Assembly (NCBI GenBank): GCA_030765065.1
Contig: CM060980.1
Span: 66,200,364-66,264,363 of the forward strand
DNA: 64,000 nt
Direction of reading: 5' to 3'
Source: Deroplatys truncata
Taxonomy: Eukaryota > Arthropoda > Insecta > Mantodea > Mantidae
The position numbers and the translations under genes were made by a program. Shown piece by piece: positions 23,379-33,955 of the stretch (positions are counted from its first letter, which is position 1; the number at the start of each line of letters is the position of its first letter). The notes under the pieces were generated by a model that saw only the letters and a program-made list of their open reading frames with translations, had not been told where the DNA came from and ran no database searches.

Positions 23379-24582
23379 ATCTAATGAATAAAGCCCAACG
23401 TTTATCAGAAATCCAACGATAAGCTAATACGGGTTAACACCATTGCCCATAGGTAAAATGTTCCAAAGGAAAGGTCGCTGACCAAACCATTGCAGTTAAA
23501 GGCGGAGTATAAATGGAACTTAAAAGAATATTAAATATTGTGAGAAAAGAACAAAAATTATGCAAATTAAAAACAGTATTCGTGTTACATAATTGAAGTG
23601 AGTTTTTTGAAAAGCAAAGCAGAGTTTGCAAGAAACTTAAGGTCCACCTGCTTTGACGACAAATGTGCCCTGCTACAAATATACTCCCGAGTGTCATATT
23701 AAGTAAGCTTATCCATAAGTTGAATGCAAGATTTTAGTAATCTTAGCATTTTGAATGTAAGAAATAAATCATGAAATAATCCGGCATTCATAGCTGGCGC
23801 GAGAGCGTCTTCATACGTTCGTAAATAAGACAATTCATTTATTGCTTTGTTTGTTGAAGCGAAAAATAAGACAGCCACTTGCATACATTCCCTTCCTGGA
23901 AGAGAAGTGAGAAGTGTTTCAGACTTTAATATATTCTATTATCAGCACAGAGAAAAGAATATTACAAAATGTCTTCATTTTCTTTCTTTAAGCCGCAGAA
24001 ACTTGGAATTGCAATAGTACGTCATTATTTGCACGCGTGCTATAATGATCCAATTATGCACAATATTCAGTAGAGTAACAACCTGATTATAGTGTTAGTG
24101 TTACATAAAACGTGTTTATATACTAAGTAGAAAAATAATGTACAAGTACAAGTTATTAAATATTCGCTTGCATTTGAGTACGTAAGTTCCAAACATTACT
24201 CCATAGTTTGTAGAATATGCAGTTTAATATCAACAGGAATCACAAGTAGATCACTTAACACACAATTTTAAAATGTTCTTGTAGTGTAGCGAAAGAACTG
24301 GTAGATTTATCAACTGAGATTAGCTCAATATAATAGCTCAATTTCTCATCTAGCTGCATATGAATTCTCAAAAACTTCAATGGCAATTTTAACATGAAGA
24401 GCTGCCTTCTAGGTACAGAATGTTTTCAGATTCTAAAACTGCGAGAATTCGAGTTATAGGGGTACCTATATATGACGAGTCTTTTAATTTCTGAAACCTT
24501 TTTGTATGTATTACTCTCCCTCAAAACCAATTCCAATCAGTTTAACTTCTTCTCATGTAAAATATGCTTTTGAAGGTCCATA
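23379..24582. other. Unassigned stretch
   Basis: AT-rich; short frames on the minus strand at 23434-23884 lack recognised motifs. Confidence 0.5.
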
Positions 24583-24594
24583 AAGCTTGTATTA

Positions 24595-25050
24595 CAGGTG
24601 TAGGTTATACAACGGAGGGGACACCTCGCGCACTGTGACCTACATAAATCTAATGTGGCTACTAATCCTCAAGAGGAAGGGATGAAGTGAAGGAACCACA
24701 GGAGGTTACAGGCTGAAGAGAGCCACAAAGAGGGGCGGAAATCCCTAACAGTTCCTGTCTCACTTCTGGAGCTACTTAGAGAGGGTGATGGACGACCCGT
24801 CGACCAAACAGCCCTTTAATGTCCGCTTTCCTTTTTTTCCTTTCCTCTACGCCACGAAACCTAAAAGCAAACTGAAAGATGAGAAGGAAACGGAATGAAA
24901 GGGAAATAATAGAAAGGAAATTTTGGTAGATGAGAAATCACCCTAGCATTCGCCTATCGACCCGAGAAAACCACGAAAAATCCAAGTTCAGGAGGAATCG
25001 AACACGGGACCTCGCGAATGCGAGTCTCACACGTTAACAACTCGCTGGGT
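24595..25050 (-). mobile_element. SINE-C, full copy
   Basis: The minus-strand head lies near 25045. A tRNA-like segment includes GTGTGAGACTCGCATTCGCG and a box B of GTGTTCGATTCC near 24990-25005. A long body follows, rich in CCTTT/AAAGG. It is flanked by near-identical 12-bp repeats AAGCTTGTATTA (24583-24594) and AAGCTTGAATTA (25051-25062), which fix the ends and a length of 456 bp. The copy at 33440-33955 is a relative. Confidence 0.75.
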
Positions 25051-25062
25051 AAGCTTGAATTA

Positions 25063-25502
25063 AGACAATAATATAATTTCTTTTTAAGCATTATTGTTCT
25101 ATAGCTTGAAGACTCCTGTACCAGCAACCTTCTGTTATGAATGCAGTAAGCTTTACTTTTACAGAGACTGTATTTGTAGATCTAACTAAAGACCTTCACA
25201 CACTGTATTTACTTGCCTCCTGTATGTTTTGTTTGTCCTCATCAAACAGGCAAACCTATCCATACTGTATGGGTCTTCACTCAACTACCTATATGATGTT
25301 GAGTGCTGCGATGAAAATCTTATTATTTGTAATCACATCTTTTGTCGTTTATTATTAACCAAGCTATAACTTTTGCATTAGTTTCGCTTATGATATAAAC
25401 GTAACAACATTCAGGTCGGTTCAGGCAGGATATACTGTATATAGAACTACTTAAACGTTTAAAATTTGCTGTTTACATTTTTATTTCTCTAGCATACCTA
25501 TC
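25063..25502. other. Unassigned stretch
   Basis: Nothing recognised; short plus-strand frame at 25137-25358 without motifs. Confidence 0.45.
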
Positions 25503-26419
25503 TAGTCGGTAGAGAAGGTAGAATTGCATTCCATTTAAAGATTCTACACCGAGGTTTCACCGGAAATACATGTTTTGAAGCCCCATAAATACATCAAAAG
25601 TAGGTATTGCATTTCACCCAAAAATTCTATACCGAGATTTTAACGGAAAGGCATGTTTTGTGGCTCCTGAATCCAAATATAGCATTTTTAAACATGTCCG
25701 TGTGTGTGTGAACAGCATAACTAAACACGAAAACCAAATACCAAACCAAGTTCAGTATTTTCCAAGGATAAGACAGGAAGATTTCCAAGAACATCCTCCA
25801 TCCCCAAACTACCCTTTATATGGAGCATTTTTCGAACATTATGATTTACTAAAATGGCTCTAGTGATTTTGATTACAACACCATACATTGAAGATACCCA
25901 CATAACAAATAAAATGTATATCTTGAATTTTCTGGGAATTTCCTACGAAGTTCACTTCATTCGGAAGCAATTTTGTATAATTTTGTATAACTGTACAGGT
26001 TAAGCGATAGACGAAAACGTACCAAAGAAATGTAGATCTGCTTAAAACACACAATTTATTTCAAATAAGTTTTTTTGTGTCATAAGCCATTTCTTAAACA
26101 TCCGTTATGGTTCGACTTGTTCATTACTTGGTCATTATCTTAAAGTCCTGTTTCTCGCGATTTCTCTTGTTTCTCGAGATTGCATGGAAACATCATTAAA
26201 TTTTACGGCCAGCGTACAGCGCCCAGCTCCTAAACATTTGACTATCACTGTTCTCTTTGTATCTATAACGAAATGTGTATGTAATGTAGCTATTTCTGCT
26301 AAGGTTTATTTGGATCAAATGGAGTAGATAGAAAGATAAGCTTTAGTAAGAATGGCTTGTATATCCGCTAATAAACGATAGAGGGTAAAGAAAGTGATAT
26401 GAATGTATCACACTACATT
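25503..26419 (-). mobile_element. Family H copy with duplicated 3' terminus
   Basis: This is a reverse-orientation copy immediately left of the array and oriented against it. The 3'-terminal block occurs twice: at about 25508-25587, and again at 25600-25675 before the CA tract (25697-25712). The rest of module B follows (GCTCTAGTGATTTTGATTAC, AATGTATATCTTGAATTTTC), then module A, ending with a diverged 5' terminus at about 26419. Confidence 0.8.
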
Positions 26420-26439
26420 ATTACTTTTTCTATCACGTA

Positions 26440-26507
26440 ATTATTGCAGTCAGAGAAAGTAGGCATCGAAGTTTTACCCGAAAAGCATGTTTTATGATCC
26501 TGAAAAA
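26440..26507 (-). mobile_element. Family H, short 3'-end fragment
   Basis: CAGAGAAAGTAGGCATCGAA and the following block correspond to the complement of the family H 3' terminus. Only about 65 bp are present, wedged between the inverted copy and the array. Confidence 0.65.
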
Positions 26508-27200
26508 TCTAATGTGTTACACTCACATGACTTTCTCTACTCTTGTACAAACTATTTTTACAAACGCTTATTCTCCATATGCTTTATGTTAATCGAGATA
26601 TCGAGATGTCAATCTTATTGCTTGCATTCTTGTAGATGCAAGGGGAATTATTAGGTTTTAAGCGATAGTCAAATATTTTAAGCGCTGGTTGCTATGTGGC
26701 GCATTCCATTCTCTTTGCATGTCCAGGACATAAAAAAAATCTGATGTGTTACACTCACATGACTTTCTCTACTCTTGTACAATCTAATTTTACAAACGCT
26801 TATTCTCCATATGGTTCATGTTAATCGAGATATCGAGATGTCAATCTTATTGGTAATTTTCTTGTAGATGCAAGGGAAATATGGTAGCTTTTAAGCGATA
26901 GTCAAATATTTTAGCTGGTTGCTATGTGGCGCATTCCATTCTCTTTGCATGTCCAGGACATAAAAAAAATCTGATGTGTTACACTCACATGACTTTCTCT
27001 ACTCTTGTACACACTATTTTTACAAACGCCTATTCTCCATATGCTTCATGTTAATCGAGAAATCGAGATGTCAATCTTATTGGTAACTTTCTTGTAGATG
27101 CGAGGGGAATATGGTAGCTTTTAAGCGATAGTCAAATATTTTAGCGCTGGTTGCTATGCGGCGAATTCCATTCTCTTTGCATGTCTAGGACATAAAAAAA
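26508..27200 (+). repeat. Family H array: three tandem A modules
   Basis: Three head-to-tail copies of the 5' module lie at 26508-26739, 26740-26969 and 26970-27200, each about 230 bp. Each opens with TCTRATGTGTTACACTCACA followed by TGACTTTCTCTACTCTTGTA and closes with CCATTCTCTTTGCATGTC...GGACATAAAAAAA. They are close to identical by eye, implying recent amplification. No reading frame is conserved. Confidence 0.95.
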
Positions 27201-27834
27201 TGAATAACGAATTTGAGAAAAAGTATAAGTATTGGAAAATTTAAGGAAATAACAAGCAATATCTCGAAAACGGTTCACTCAACAAAAGAAATGTATATGA
27301 CATAAGTTGTGTATTTCAACGCGATCTACATTTTTTGTGTAGTAAAATTTTGTCTATCTCTTATGGTTTACCAGTTATGCAAAAGTCGTTCACAATGAAG
27401 AATGCTTTTGGAGACATTCCCAGAAAATTCGAGATATACATTTCATTTCTCATGACTTTATCTTAAACATATGATATTTTAATCAAAATCGTTAGAGCCA
27501 TTTTTGAGAAAATTAAAATTTTCGAAAAATGTTCCATGTAAAGGGTAGTCTGGGGTGGGGGGATTTTCTTGAAAACCTTGTGTCGCATCTCTGGAAGATA
27601 CTGAACGTAAATACCAAGTTTGGTGTTTATCCGACTGTTCGTTTTTGAGTTATGCTGTTCACAGACACACACACAGACACACACACAGACACACACACGG
27701 ACATGTTTCCAAAAATGCTTTTTTTGGATTCAGGAGGTCTCAAAACATGTATTTCCAGTGAAATCTCGGTATCGAATTTTTGGGTGGAATGCAATACTTC
27801 CCCTACTTACTATACGTAGTAGAGAAAGTAAAAA
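27201..27834 (+). repeat. Family H array: B module 1
   Basis: Opens with TGAATAACGAATTTGAGAAA. Contains a CA/CAGA tract at 27661-27698, the AAATCTCGGTATCGAATTTT block and a possible small 3' hairpin (TACTA-TACG-TAGTA, 27809-27822). Closes with GTAGAGAAAGTAAAA. Together with the A module just before it, this forms one complete family H unit. Confidence 0.95.
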
Positions 27835-28708
27835 TCTGATGTGTTACACTCACATAACTTTCTCTACTCTTGTACAACCTAATTTTACAAACGCCCATTC
27901 TCCATATGCTTCATGTTAATCGAGATATCGAGATGTCAATCTTATTGGTAATTTTCTTGTAGATGCAACGGGAATATAGTAGCTTTTAAGCGATAATCAA
28001 ATATTTTAACGCTGGTTGCTATGTGGCGCATTCCATTCTCTTTGCATGTCCAGGACATAAAAAAATGAGTAACGAATTTGAGAAAAAGTATAAGTATTGG
28101 AAAATTTAAGGGAATAACAAGCAATATCTCGAAAACGGTTCACTCAACAACAACAATGTATATGACATAAATTGTGTATTGTAACGCGATCTACATTTTT
28201 TTGCAGTAAAATTTTGTCTATCTCTTATGGTTTACCAGTTATGCAAAAGTCGTTCAGAATGAAGAACACTTTTGGAGACATTCCCAGAAAATTCGAGATA
28301 TACATTTCATTTGTCATGAAAATACCTTAAACATATGATATTTTAATCAAAATCGTTAGAGCCATTTTTGAGAAAATTAAAATTTTCGAAAAATGTTCCA
28401 TGTAAAGCGTAGTCTGGGGTGGGGGTTTTTCTTGAAAACCTTCGTGTCGCATCTCTGGAAGATACTGAACCTAAATACCAAGTTTGGTGTTTATCCGACT
28501 GTTCGTTTCTGAGCTATGCTGTTCACAGACACACACACAGACACACACAGACACACACACAGACACACACACGGACATGTTTCCAAAAATGCTTTTTTTG
28601 GATTCAGGGAGTCTCAAAACATGTATTTCCGGTGAAATCTCGGTATCGAATTTTTGGGTCGAATGCAATACTTCCCCTACTTACTATACGTAGTAGAGAA
28701 AGTAAAAA
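27835..28708 (+). repeat. Family H array: complete A+B unit
   Basis: Module A spans 27835-28065 and module B 28066-28708. This 874-bp unit best represents the undamaged family in the window. Its CA/CAGA tract is at 28527-28573. The A-B junction is AAAAAATGAGTAACG and the end is GTAGAGAAAGTAAAAA. Confidence 0.95.
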
Positions 28709-29173
28709 TGAATAACGAATTTGAGAAAAAGTATAAGTATTGTAAAATTTAAGGAAATAACAAGCAATATCTCGAAAACGGTTCACTCAACAAAAGAAAT
28801 GAATATGACATAAGTTGTGTATTTTAACGCGATCTACATTTTTTGTATAGTAAAATTTTGTCTATCTCTTATGGTTTACCAGTTATGCAAAAGTCGTTCA
28901 CAATGAAGAATACTTTTGGAGACATTTCCAGAAAATTCGAGATATACATTTCATTTCCCATGACATTAGCTTAAACATATGATATTTTCATCAAAATCGT
29001 TAGAGCCATTTTTGAGAAAATTAAAATTTTCGAAAAATCTTCCATGTAAAGGGTAGTCTGGGGTGGGGGGATTTTCTTGAAAACCTTCGTGTCGCATCTC
29101 TGGAAGATACTGAACCTAAATACCAAGTTTGGTGCTTATCCGACTGTTCGTTTTTGAGTTATGCTGTTCACAG

Positions 29174-29207
<34 letters not shown>

Positions 29208-29349
29208 ACACACGGACATGTTTCCAAAAATGCTTTTTTTGGATTCAGGAGGTCTCAAAACATGTATTTCCGGTGAAATCTCGGTATCGAATTTTTGGGT
29301 GGAATGCAATACTTCCCCTACTTACTATACGTAGTAGAGAAAGTAAAAA
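28709..29349 (+). repeat. Family H array: B module without A
   Basis: Begins directly at TGAATAACGAATTTGAGAAA after the previous unit's terminal GTAAAAA, with no A module between. The CA tract (29172-29212) is longer and purer than in neighbouring units. Confidence 0.95.
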
Positions 29350-29602
29350 TGAATAACGAATTTGAGAAAAAGTATAAGTATTGGAAAATTTAAGTGAATA
29401 ACAAGCAATATCTCGAAGACGGTTCACTCAACAAAAAATGTTGACACACACACACAGACACACACACGGACATATTTACAAAAATACGCTTTTTGGATTC
29501 AGGGGGTCTCAAAACATGTATTTTCCGTGACATCTCGGTATCGAATTTTTGGGTGGAATACAATACTTCCCCTATTTACTATACACAGTAGTGAAAGTAA
29601 AA
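29350..29602 (+). repeat. Family H array: internally deleted B module
   Basis: Starts like the other B modules, then jumps near 29440 from CACTCAACAAAAAATG straight to the CA tract (TTGACACACACACACAGAC). About 390 bp of the middle are lost. The terminus is slightly mutated (CACAGTAGTGAAAGTAAAA). Confidence 0.9.
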
Positions 29603-30205
29603 TCAGTTCACATTTGCACATTTCGTTGTACAATAGAGTTCGTAGAGAGATAGTAACATCTGTAAAGAGCGTGTCGCTATGTGATGACTGAAATTCCATG
29701 CTCTTTGCATGACCACAAGAAAAACAAGCATAACGATTTCCGTTCTGAAAAGAGTGTGATTATTTGAGAATTCAAACCAATGACAAGGAATGTCTCAGAA
29801 ATGGTTAACTTTATATACATAAATAATCCTTTGACATAAATTAAGCGCTTTAACGAGATCTAATTTTTTTGTGCAGCAAGATTTTTCTCTCTCTTTACAA
29901 TTTACCAATTATGCAAAAGTCACTAACAATGAAGAGGATTTCAAGGCTATCCCCATAAATTTTAAGATATCCATTTCATTTATCATTGAAAATATCTTGA
30001 ACGTTTTGTATTTTAATTGAAATAGCTAGAACCCTTTTCGAGAAACTCAACATTTTAGAAAAATTATCCATGTAAAAGGTAGATTGTGGTGGGCGGAATC
30101 TCCTGAAAATATTCGTGTCGTAACCTTTGAACTTAAATGTCAAGGTTGGTATTTAACCGCCTTCTCATTTTTGAGATATTCTGTTCATGACACACGCCGC
30201 ACACA

Positions 30206-30262
<57 letters not shown>

Positions 30263-30397
30263 CGTTTTACTAAAATGCTTTTTTGGATTCAGGGACTCTC
30301 AAAACGTGTATTTCCGGTAAAATCCCGGTATAGAATTTTTGCGTGCAATACAATACTTCCTCTACTTACTACAGGTAATTAGTAGAGTAAATAAAAA
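29603..30397 (+). repeat. Family H array: diverged A+B unit with long (CA)n
   Basis: The last unit is clearly older. It begins with a shortened A module (TCAGTTCACATTTGCACATT), keeps the B block order with many substitutions, and carries the longest CA run in the window (30197-30259). It ends at GTAGAGTAAATAAAAAT. The divergence contrasts with the near-identical units to its left. Confidence 0.85.
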
Positions 30398-30520
30398 TAT
30401 CAAAACCATACACAATCCTATTTTGTAATTTAAGTTAGGTTACACGTAGATGGAGAGGTTTACAGCAGTTCAAACACACTACAGACAGTCGTTCTTACGA
30501 CTACAATTATTGGCAAACAT

Positions 30521-30770
30521 GATCGTCCTCCGTGGTGTAGTGGTTACCATGCTAGCATCTAGTTCCAGAGGTCGCGTAAAAATCCTTAGCATGGCTTCCT
30601 TCGTCAAGGAAGTGAAGTCGGTGGTCCTGTGTCGTAGATTTACGGCACGTAAACGAACCTCAAGCCTGATAAAGAGGCCTCTGAGCAAAATTATCGGTAT
30701 TTCACGCCCCATGTAGAATGGGACGCTAAGGACCACAGCAGTTAAAGAGCGTCCATAAATAAAATTCAAT
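30521..30770 (+). mobile_element. SINE-A with box B deleted
   Basis: The copy is flanked by perfect 14-bp repeats TTATTGGCAAACAT (30507-30520 and 30771-30784). The head keeps box A (GTGGTGTAGTGGTTACCATG), but about 40 bp including box B are missing: CCAGAGGTCGCG runs directly into TAAAAATCCTTAGC. The intact duplications show that it inserted recently, so either the deletion followed insertion or a variant was mobilised. Confidence 0.85.
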
Positions 30771-30784
30771 TTATTGGCAAACAT

Positions 30785-31930
30785 ACAGCTCCCGGATCAT
30801 TTTACACATATCGACAATGCTGAATGTAGCTGGCTTTATATGGGGTTCTGTCATAAAGAAAGAGTTTTAAACATGTATGTAAAAGTTTTCTGTTTAGAAA
30901 ACTATAGCTAAGGAGAGGGGATCTCAGAGGAACCGGTCCACCACCCACATCTTTCAACTTTCACCACCTCTCTATTCGTAAAGCGCAAGAAACCAAATTC
31001 TAGCTCGAGGGAACAACGGTACGGGCGGGCTGTTTTTATATCAAAACTGGTTGCAGCAGACAATTCATGCAAATCCTTGCCACACCTCAATAAGGCATCG
31101 TGCTCAGAGGTTCCTTTCCTTTAAATATTTCTGACGACGCTCTTTTATCTCACAGTGTATTTCATTAGGAAGACCTGTTGAGACAATGGCTCATATGATA
31201 CCTTTACTACAAATCGTTCCCTACTATAAAGTTAAAGTGAAAGACTTTACTACAAAATAAAATGTGACTAATGGTTTCCAGGCAAGCTTGTATTGCTGCA
31301 AATAAAACTCTTCCAGTATCTATTAAACTGTGCAAATTAAAGCATTTCTTGTGAAGCAAGGCTTGAATATATTCACGATTCCTCCTATTCATACAAAAAT
31401 TATATTTTTATAATCACATTCATTAATATGCGCTTTTTCAATCAAATCAGATCGTAAGGTATACAGAATTCTAGTTGTAATTTCTCATGGCTGTATAACA
31501 CGAGTCATTCTGATTTACAAAGACAAACTTTTTGAAGAGTATTTTAAAAAATATTTGAACAGCGTGTTGAAACTAGCTCTCCAGCTTTAAACTAAACATA
31601 GAGAATGCAGACATTCCTTCATTTTTGGCTGATTTCAAATTAGAATTGCAAAAGATATGGTGTCTATCCTACAACATTTCGTAGTATTCAATTAAAGTTA
31701 AACGTCAGTATATGCGTAGCATTTTAAAATATCTCGAGTGTAATATGCAAAACAAAGTTAAAAAGGATTTAATTTCAGCGATATTGAAGCAATAGTTTAT
31801 ACACATATACTTATATTAATACCCATGTAGCATGGCAATGAATAAGTGAAACGTAAGCTTCACCCTAACGCTTAGGCTACGTGTGACTAAAGTTAGCATA
31901 GATTCCCAATGGCCTGACTCTATAAAAGGT
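30785..31930. other. Unassigned stretch
   Basis: No recognised coding motif or element. A short minus-strand frame near 30908-31090 is not persuasive. Confidence 0.5.
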
Positions 31931-31972
31931 AACATAATTCTTTTTAATATAGAGTCAACTGAAAAATTCAAT

Positions 31973-32043
31973 GCCACAGCCAGGACTTGAACACGGTTCT
32001 CCCACTCTCCGTGCGGTTGCTCTAACCATTGAGCTAATGTGAC
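31973..32043 (-). pseudogene. tRNA-like unit, left arm
   Basis: This is the minus-strand counterpart of the unit at 32298-32368, with a few differences, including a changed base in the 5' acceptor strand. It is treated as part of the repeat and not as a tRNA gene. Confidence 0.6.
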
Positions 32044-32297
32044 AACATGCCGGGGGGGGCATTGAATTCCCCAATTGACTCAAGGTGTTTTCCCAGACAT
32101 ACCTACCAAGGCATCTCCCTCGAGAGTTTAATTTAATAATTAAAACCCTTAATAATAATATATATGCACCCAGCACTGAAGTACTTGCAATATGCAGGTC
32201 GCCGCTAAGTTTGTCATCTCGAGGGAGATGCCTTGGTAGGTATGCCTGGGAAAACAACTTGAGTCAATTGGGGAATTCAATGCCCCACCGGCATGTT

Positions 32298-32368
32298 GTC
32301 ACAGTAGCTCAATGGTTAGAGCAACCGCACGGAAAGCGGGAGAACCGTGTTCAAATCCCGGCTGTGGC
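32298..32368 (+). pseudogene. tRNA-like unit, right arm
   Basis: A 71-nt sequence folds on paper into a cloverleaf. The acceptor stem is GTCACAG/CTGTGGC with one G-U pair. The D arm is GCTC...GAGC. The anticodon arm has a CCGC/GCGG stem with loop ACGGAAA. The T arm has loop TTCAAAT and one mismatch. Position 33 would be C in place of the near-universal U, the fifth anticodon-stem pair fails, and a GGA anticodon with a short variable loop fits no standard tRNA. These defects and the inverted duplicate argue for a tRNA-derived repeat. Confidence 0.65.
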
Positions 32369-32429
32369 GTTGAATATTTCAGTTGACTCTATATTAAAAA
32401 CTCGCCTAAGACCTAAAACATAATTCTTA

Positions 32430-33045
32430 CACATTAAAAAGCTTTACGAAGATAGATTATCTAGAATACAATGCTAGACTACTCTTTGATAGTTATTATG
32501 ACAACACCTTTGGTTTAATGCCTTAAAGAAATTCTGAAACCACTCAAGAAAATGTTTACAATGTCCTCTCAAGAGAGAGAAAGAGAGGGAGAGAGAGAGA
32601 AGACAGAATGTTATACAGGTTTAAAGTGATTTTGCTAGCTGAAAACGTAAATGTCCATATAAATTCTGTGCTCACCTAAGTCACAGTAACGGAATCCACC
32701 GTTAAGCAGAAAGTCTTAAACAGGTAATTTATTCAGTAATAGAAATCAATGCGTTAATGACATATCGGAAGAATGGCATAAAATTATTACTATGACAAAT
32801 TGGTCATTCACTTACAGGCTCTCTAAGTCCGCATCTCTAAGGAGAAGTGCTCGTACTGGTTGTGTTGCTGTTTTGTTGTGTATAGAATAAAACCCGAAAA
32901 AGTGCATTCTGTGATGGTAATAAGCTTCGCTGTCCATACCTAACATATTTAAATGATAAGTTATTTAAAGTGCATTAAGTATTACTAATTATTAATAGTA
33001 GTATTGTTACCACATGAGACGCCATGAATGAGTTAAAGCCTACCA
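32430..33045. other. Unassigned stretch with a GA microsatellite
   Basis: Imperfect (GA)n at 32573-32602; otherwise nothing recognised. Confidence 0.5.
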
Positions 33046-33330
33046 ACCCGACTGCCGGCCTCAAAGCAGACGTAGTTAATCATACGGGGAGATGATGTGG
33101 TCAGTACCACGCCTCCATCAACCGGAATATTGGTTTTCGTGAGTCACAGATCACTCCTCATATTTCTGACGTTGCTAAGTGACTACCTGGACCCCAAAAA
33201 TTCGCGCCCTCAGGGTCTCGAAACCATGTACGAGCAACATTCCGTGGTCAGTATTCGGAGCACTGCACTCATCCACTGCGACACGGCGCAGCACATACAC
33301 GTGTACTTAGAGTTTTCCAACTTCTGCTTG
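33046..33330 (-). mobile_element. Possible tRNA-related SINE
   Basis: The minus strand holds GCCGTGTCGCAGTGG (box-A-like, about 33276-33290) and GGTTTCGAGACCC (box-B-like, about 33214-33226) in the right order and spacing for a SINE head. No target duplication or second copy is seen in the window. Confidence 0.35.
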
Positions 33331-33439
33331 TAAGCATAAGAAAAACGTATTTACTTCAAAAAGAAACGTTAGCGAATACCAAAAGCAATTGATTTTGTTG
33401 AAACCTAATACTGCTGGTAAATACTTAGGTGTGATTCAA

Positions 33440-33955
33440 GGGTAAAGGCACGGACGAAAGACTGGGTCTCCGCTACCGGGGCAGAGCACCGCAAGTAGGA
33501 TTCAACGGCCCTTTTGGCTTACCATGACTCTTGGGAGGGGTGAGGGGAGAGACCCGTAGGGCGACCAGATCCAGATGTTGCGGGCTCAAGCATAGACGAC
33601 CACAAGCCTCCGAATCGCCGGAGGTCCCTCCAGGGCGGGGCCCACTCGCAGGTGAGACCTAACTGAGCAGTACGTCAACGACGCCAGCAAAGAAATCTTT
33701 ACAGAGCACACAGCCACCGCCCAGCCGCAATCCGCCAAACACCGTCGCCTCGTTCTAGAATTCTGAAACAGATGACAAGCAAGGCAATGGGTACAGGAAA
33801 TGAGGGCCAGGAGAATCATGGTAGAGGATGAACCACCCCAGCATTCGCCTTCTGAACCGCGGAAACCACGAATAGCCCATGGGTCACAGTCGGCGGTTGC
33901 GGGGATAGAACCCAGGAACTCCCGAATGGAAGTCACACACGTTATCGCGTTTCCA
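33440..33955 (-). mobile_element. SINE-C, diverged copy
   Basis: Shares with the copy at 24595-25050 the head-proximal blocks GTCACACACGTTA, CAGCATTCGCC and GAAACCACGAATAG, in the same order and orientation. The distal half is GC-richer and less alike. The box-B region near 33905 is degraded. Ends are approximate. Confidence 0.6.

Larger units (their letters stand above)
31941..32400. mobile_element. Foldback element with two inverted tRNA-like units
   Basis: Two arms of about 184 bp (31941-32124 and 32217-32400) are inverted complements with only scattered mismatches, separated by a 92-bp AT-rich spacer. Each arm contains a 71-nt tRNA-like unit. A 12-bp direct repeat AACATAATTCTT lies at 31931-31942 and 32417-32428 and may be the target duplication. 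The right side then carries 16 extra bases inside it. No protein is encoded. It could be an inverted SINE dimer or a foldback-type DNA transposon that captured a tRNA-like sequence. Confidence 0.8.

Noticed and set aside
27640..28715. Protein-coding repeats, because similar reading frames (ELCCSQTHTQTH-type) recur at 27.6, 28.4 and 29.1 kb
   Set aside because: They are translations of the CA/CAGA tract and flanks of family H; the frames are not maintained in diverged copies.
26508..30397. A CRISPR-like array
   Set aside because: Units are 230-870 bp, there are no short spacers, and the context is eukaryotic transposon DNA.
32298..32368. A tRNA gene, since the sequence folds into a near-complete cloverleaf
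   Set aside because: C at position 33, a failed anticodon-stem pair, a T-stem mismatch and an inverted twin 255 bp away show it is part of a repeat.
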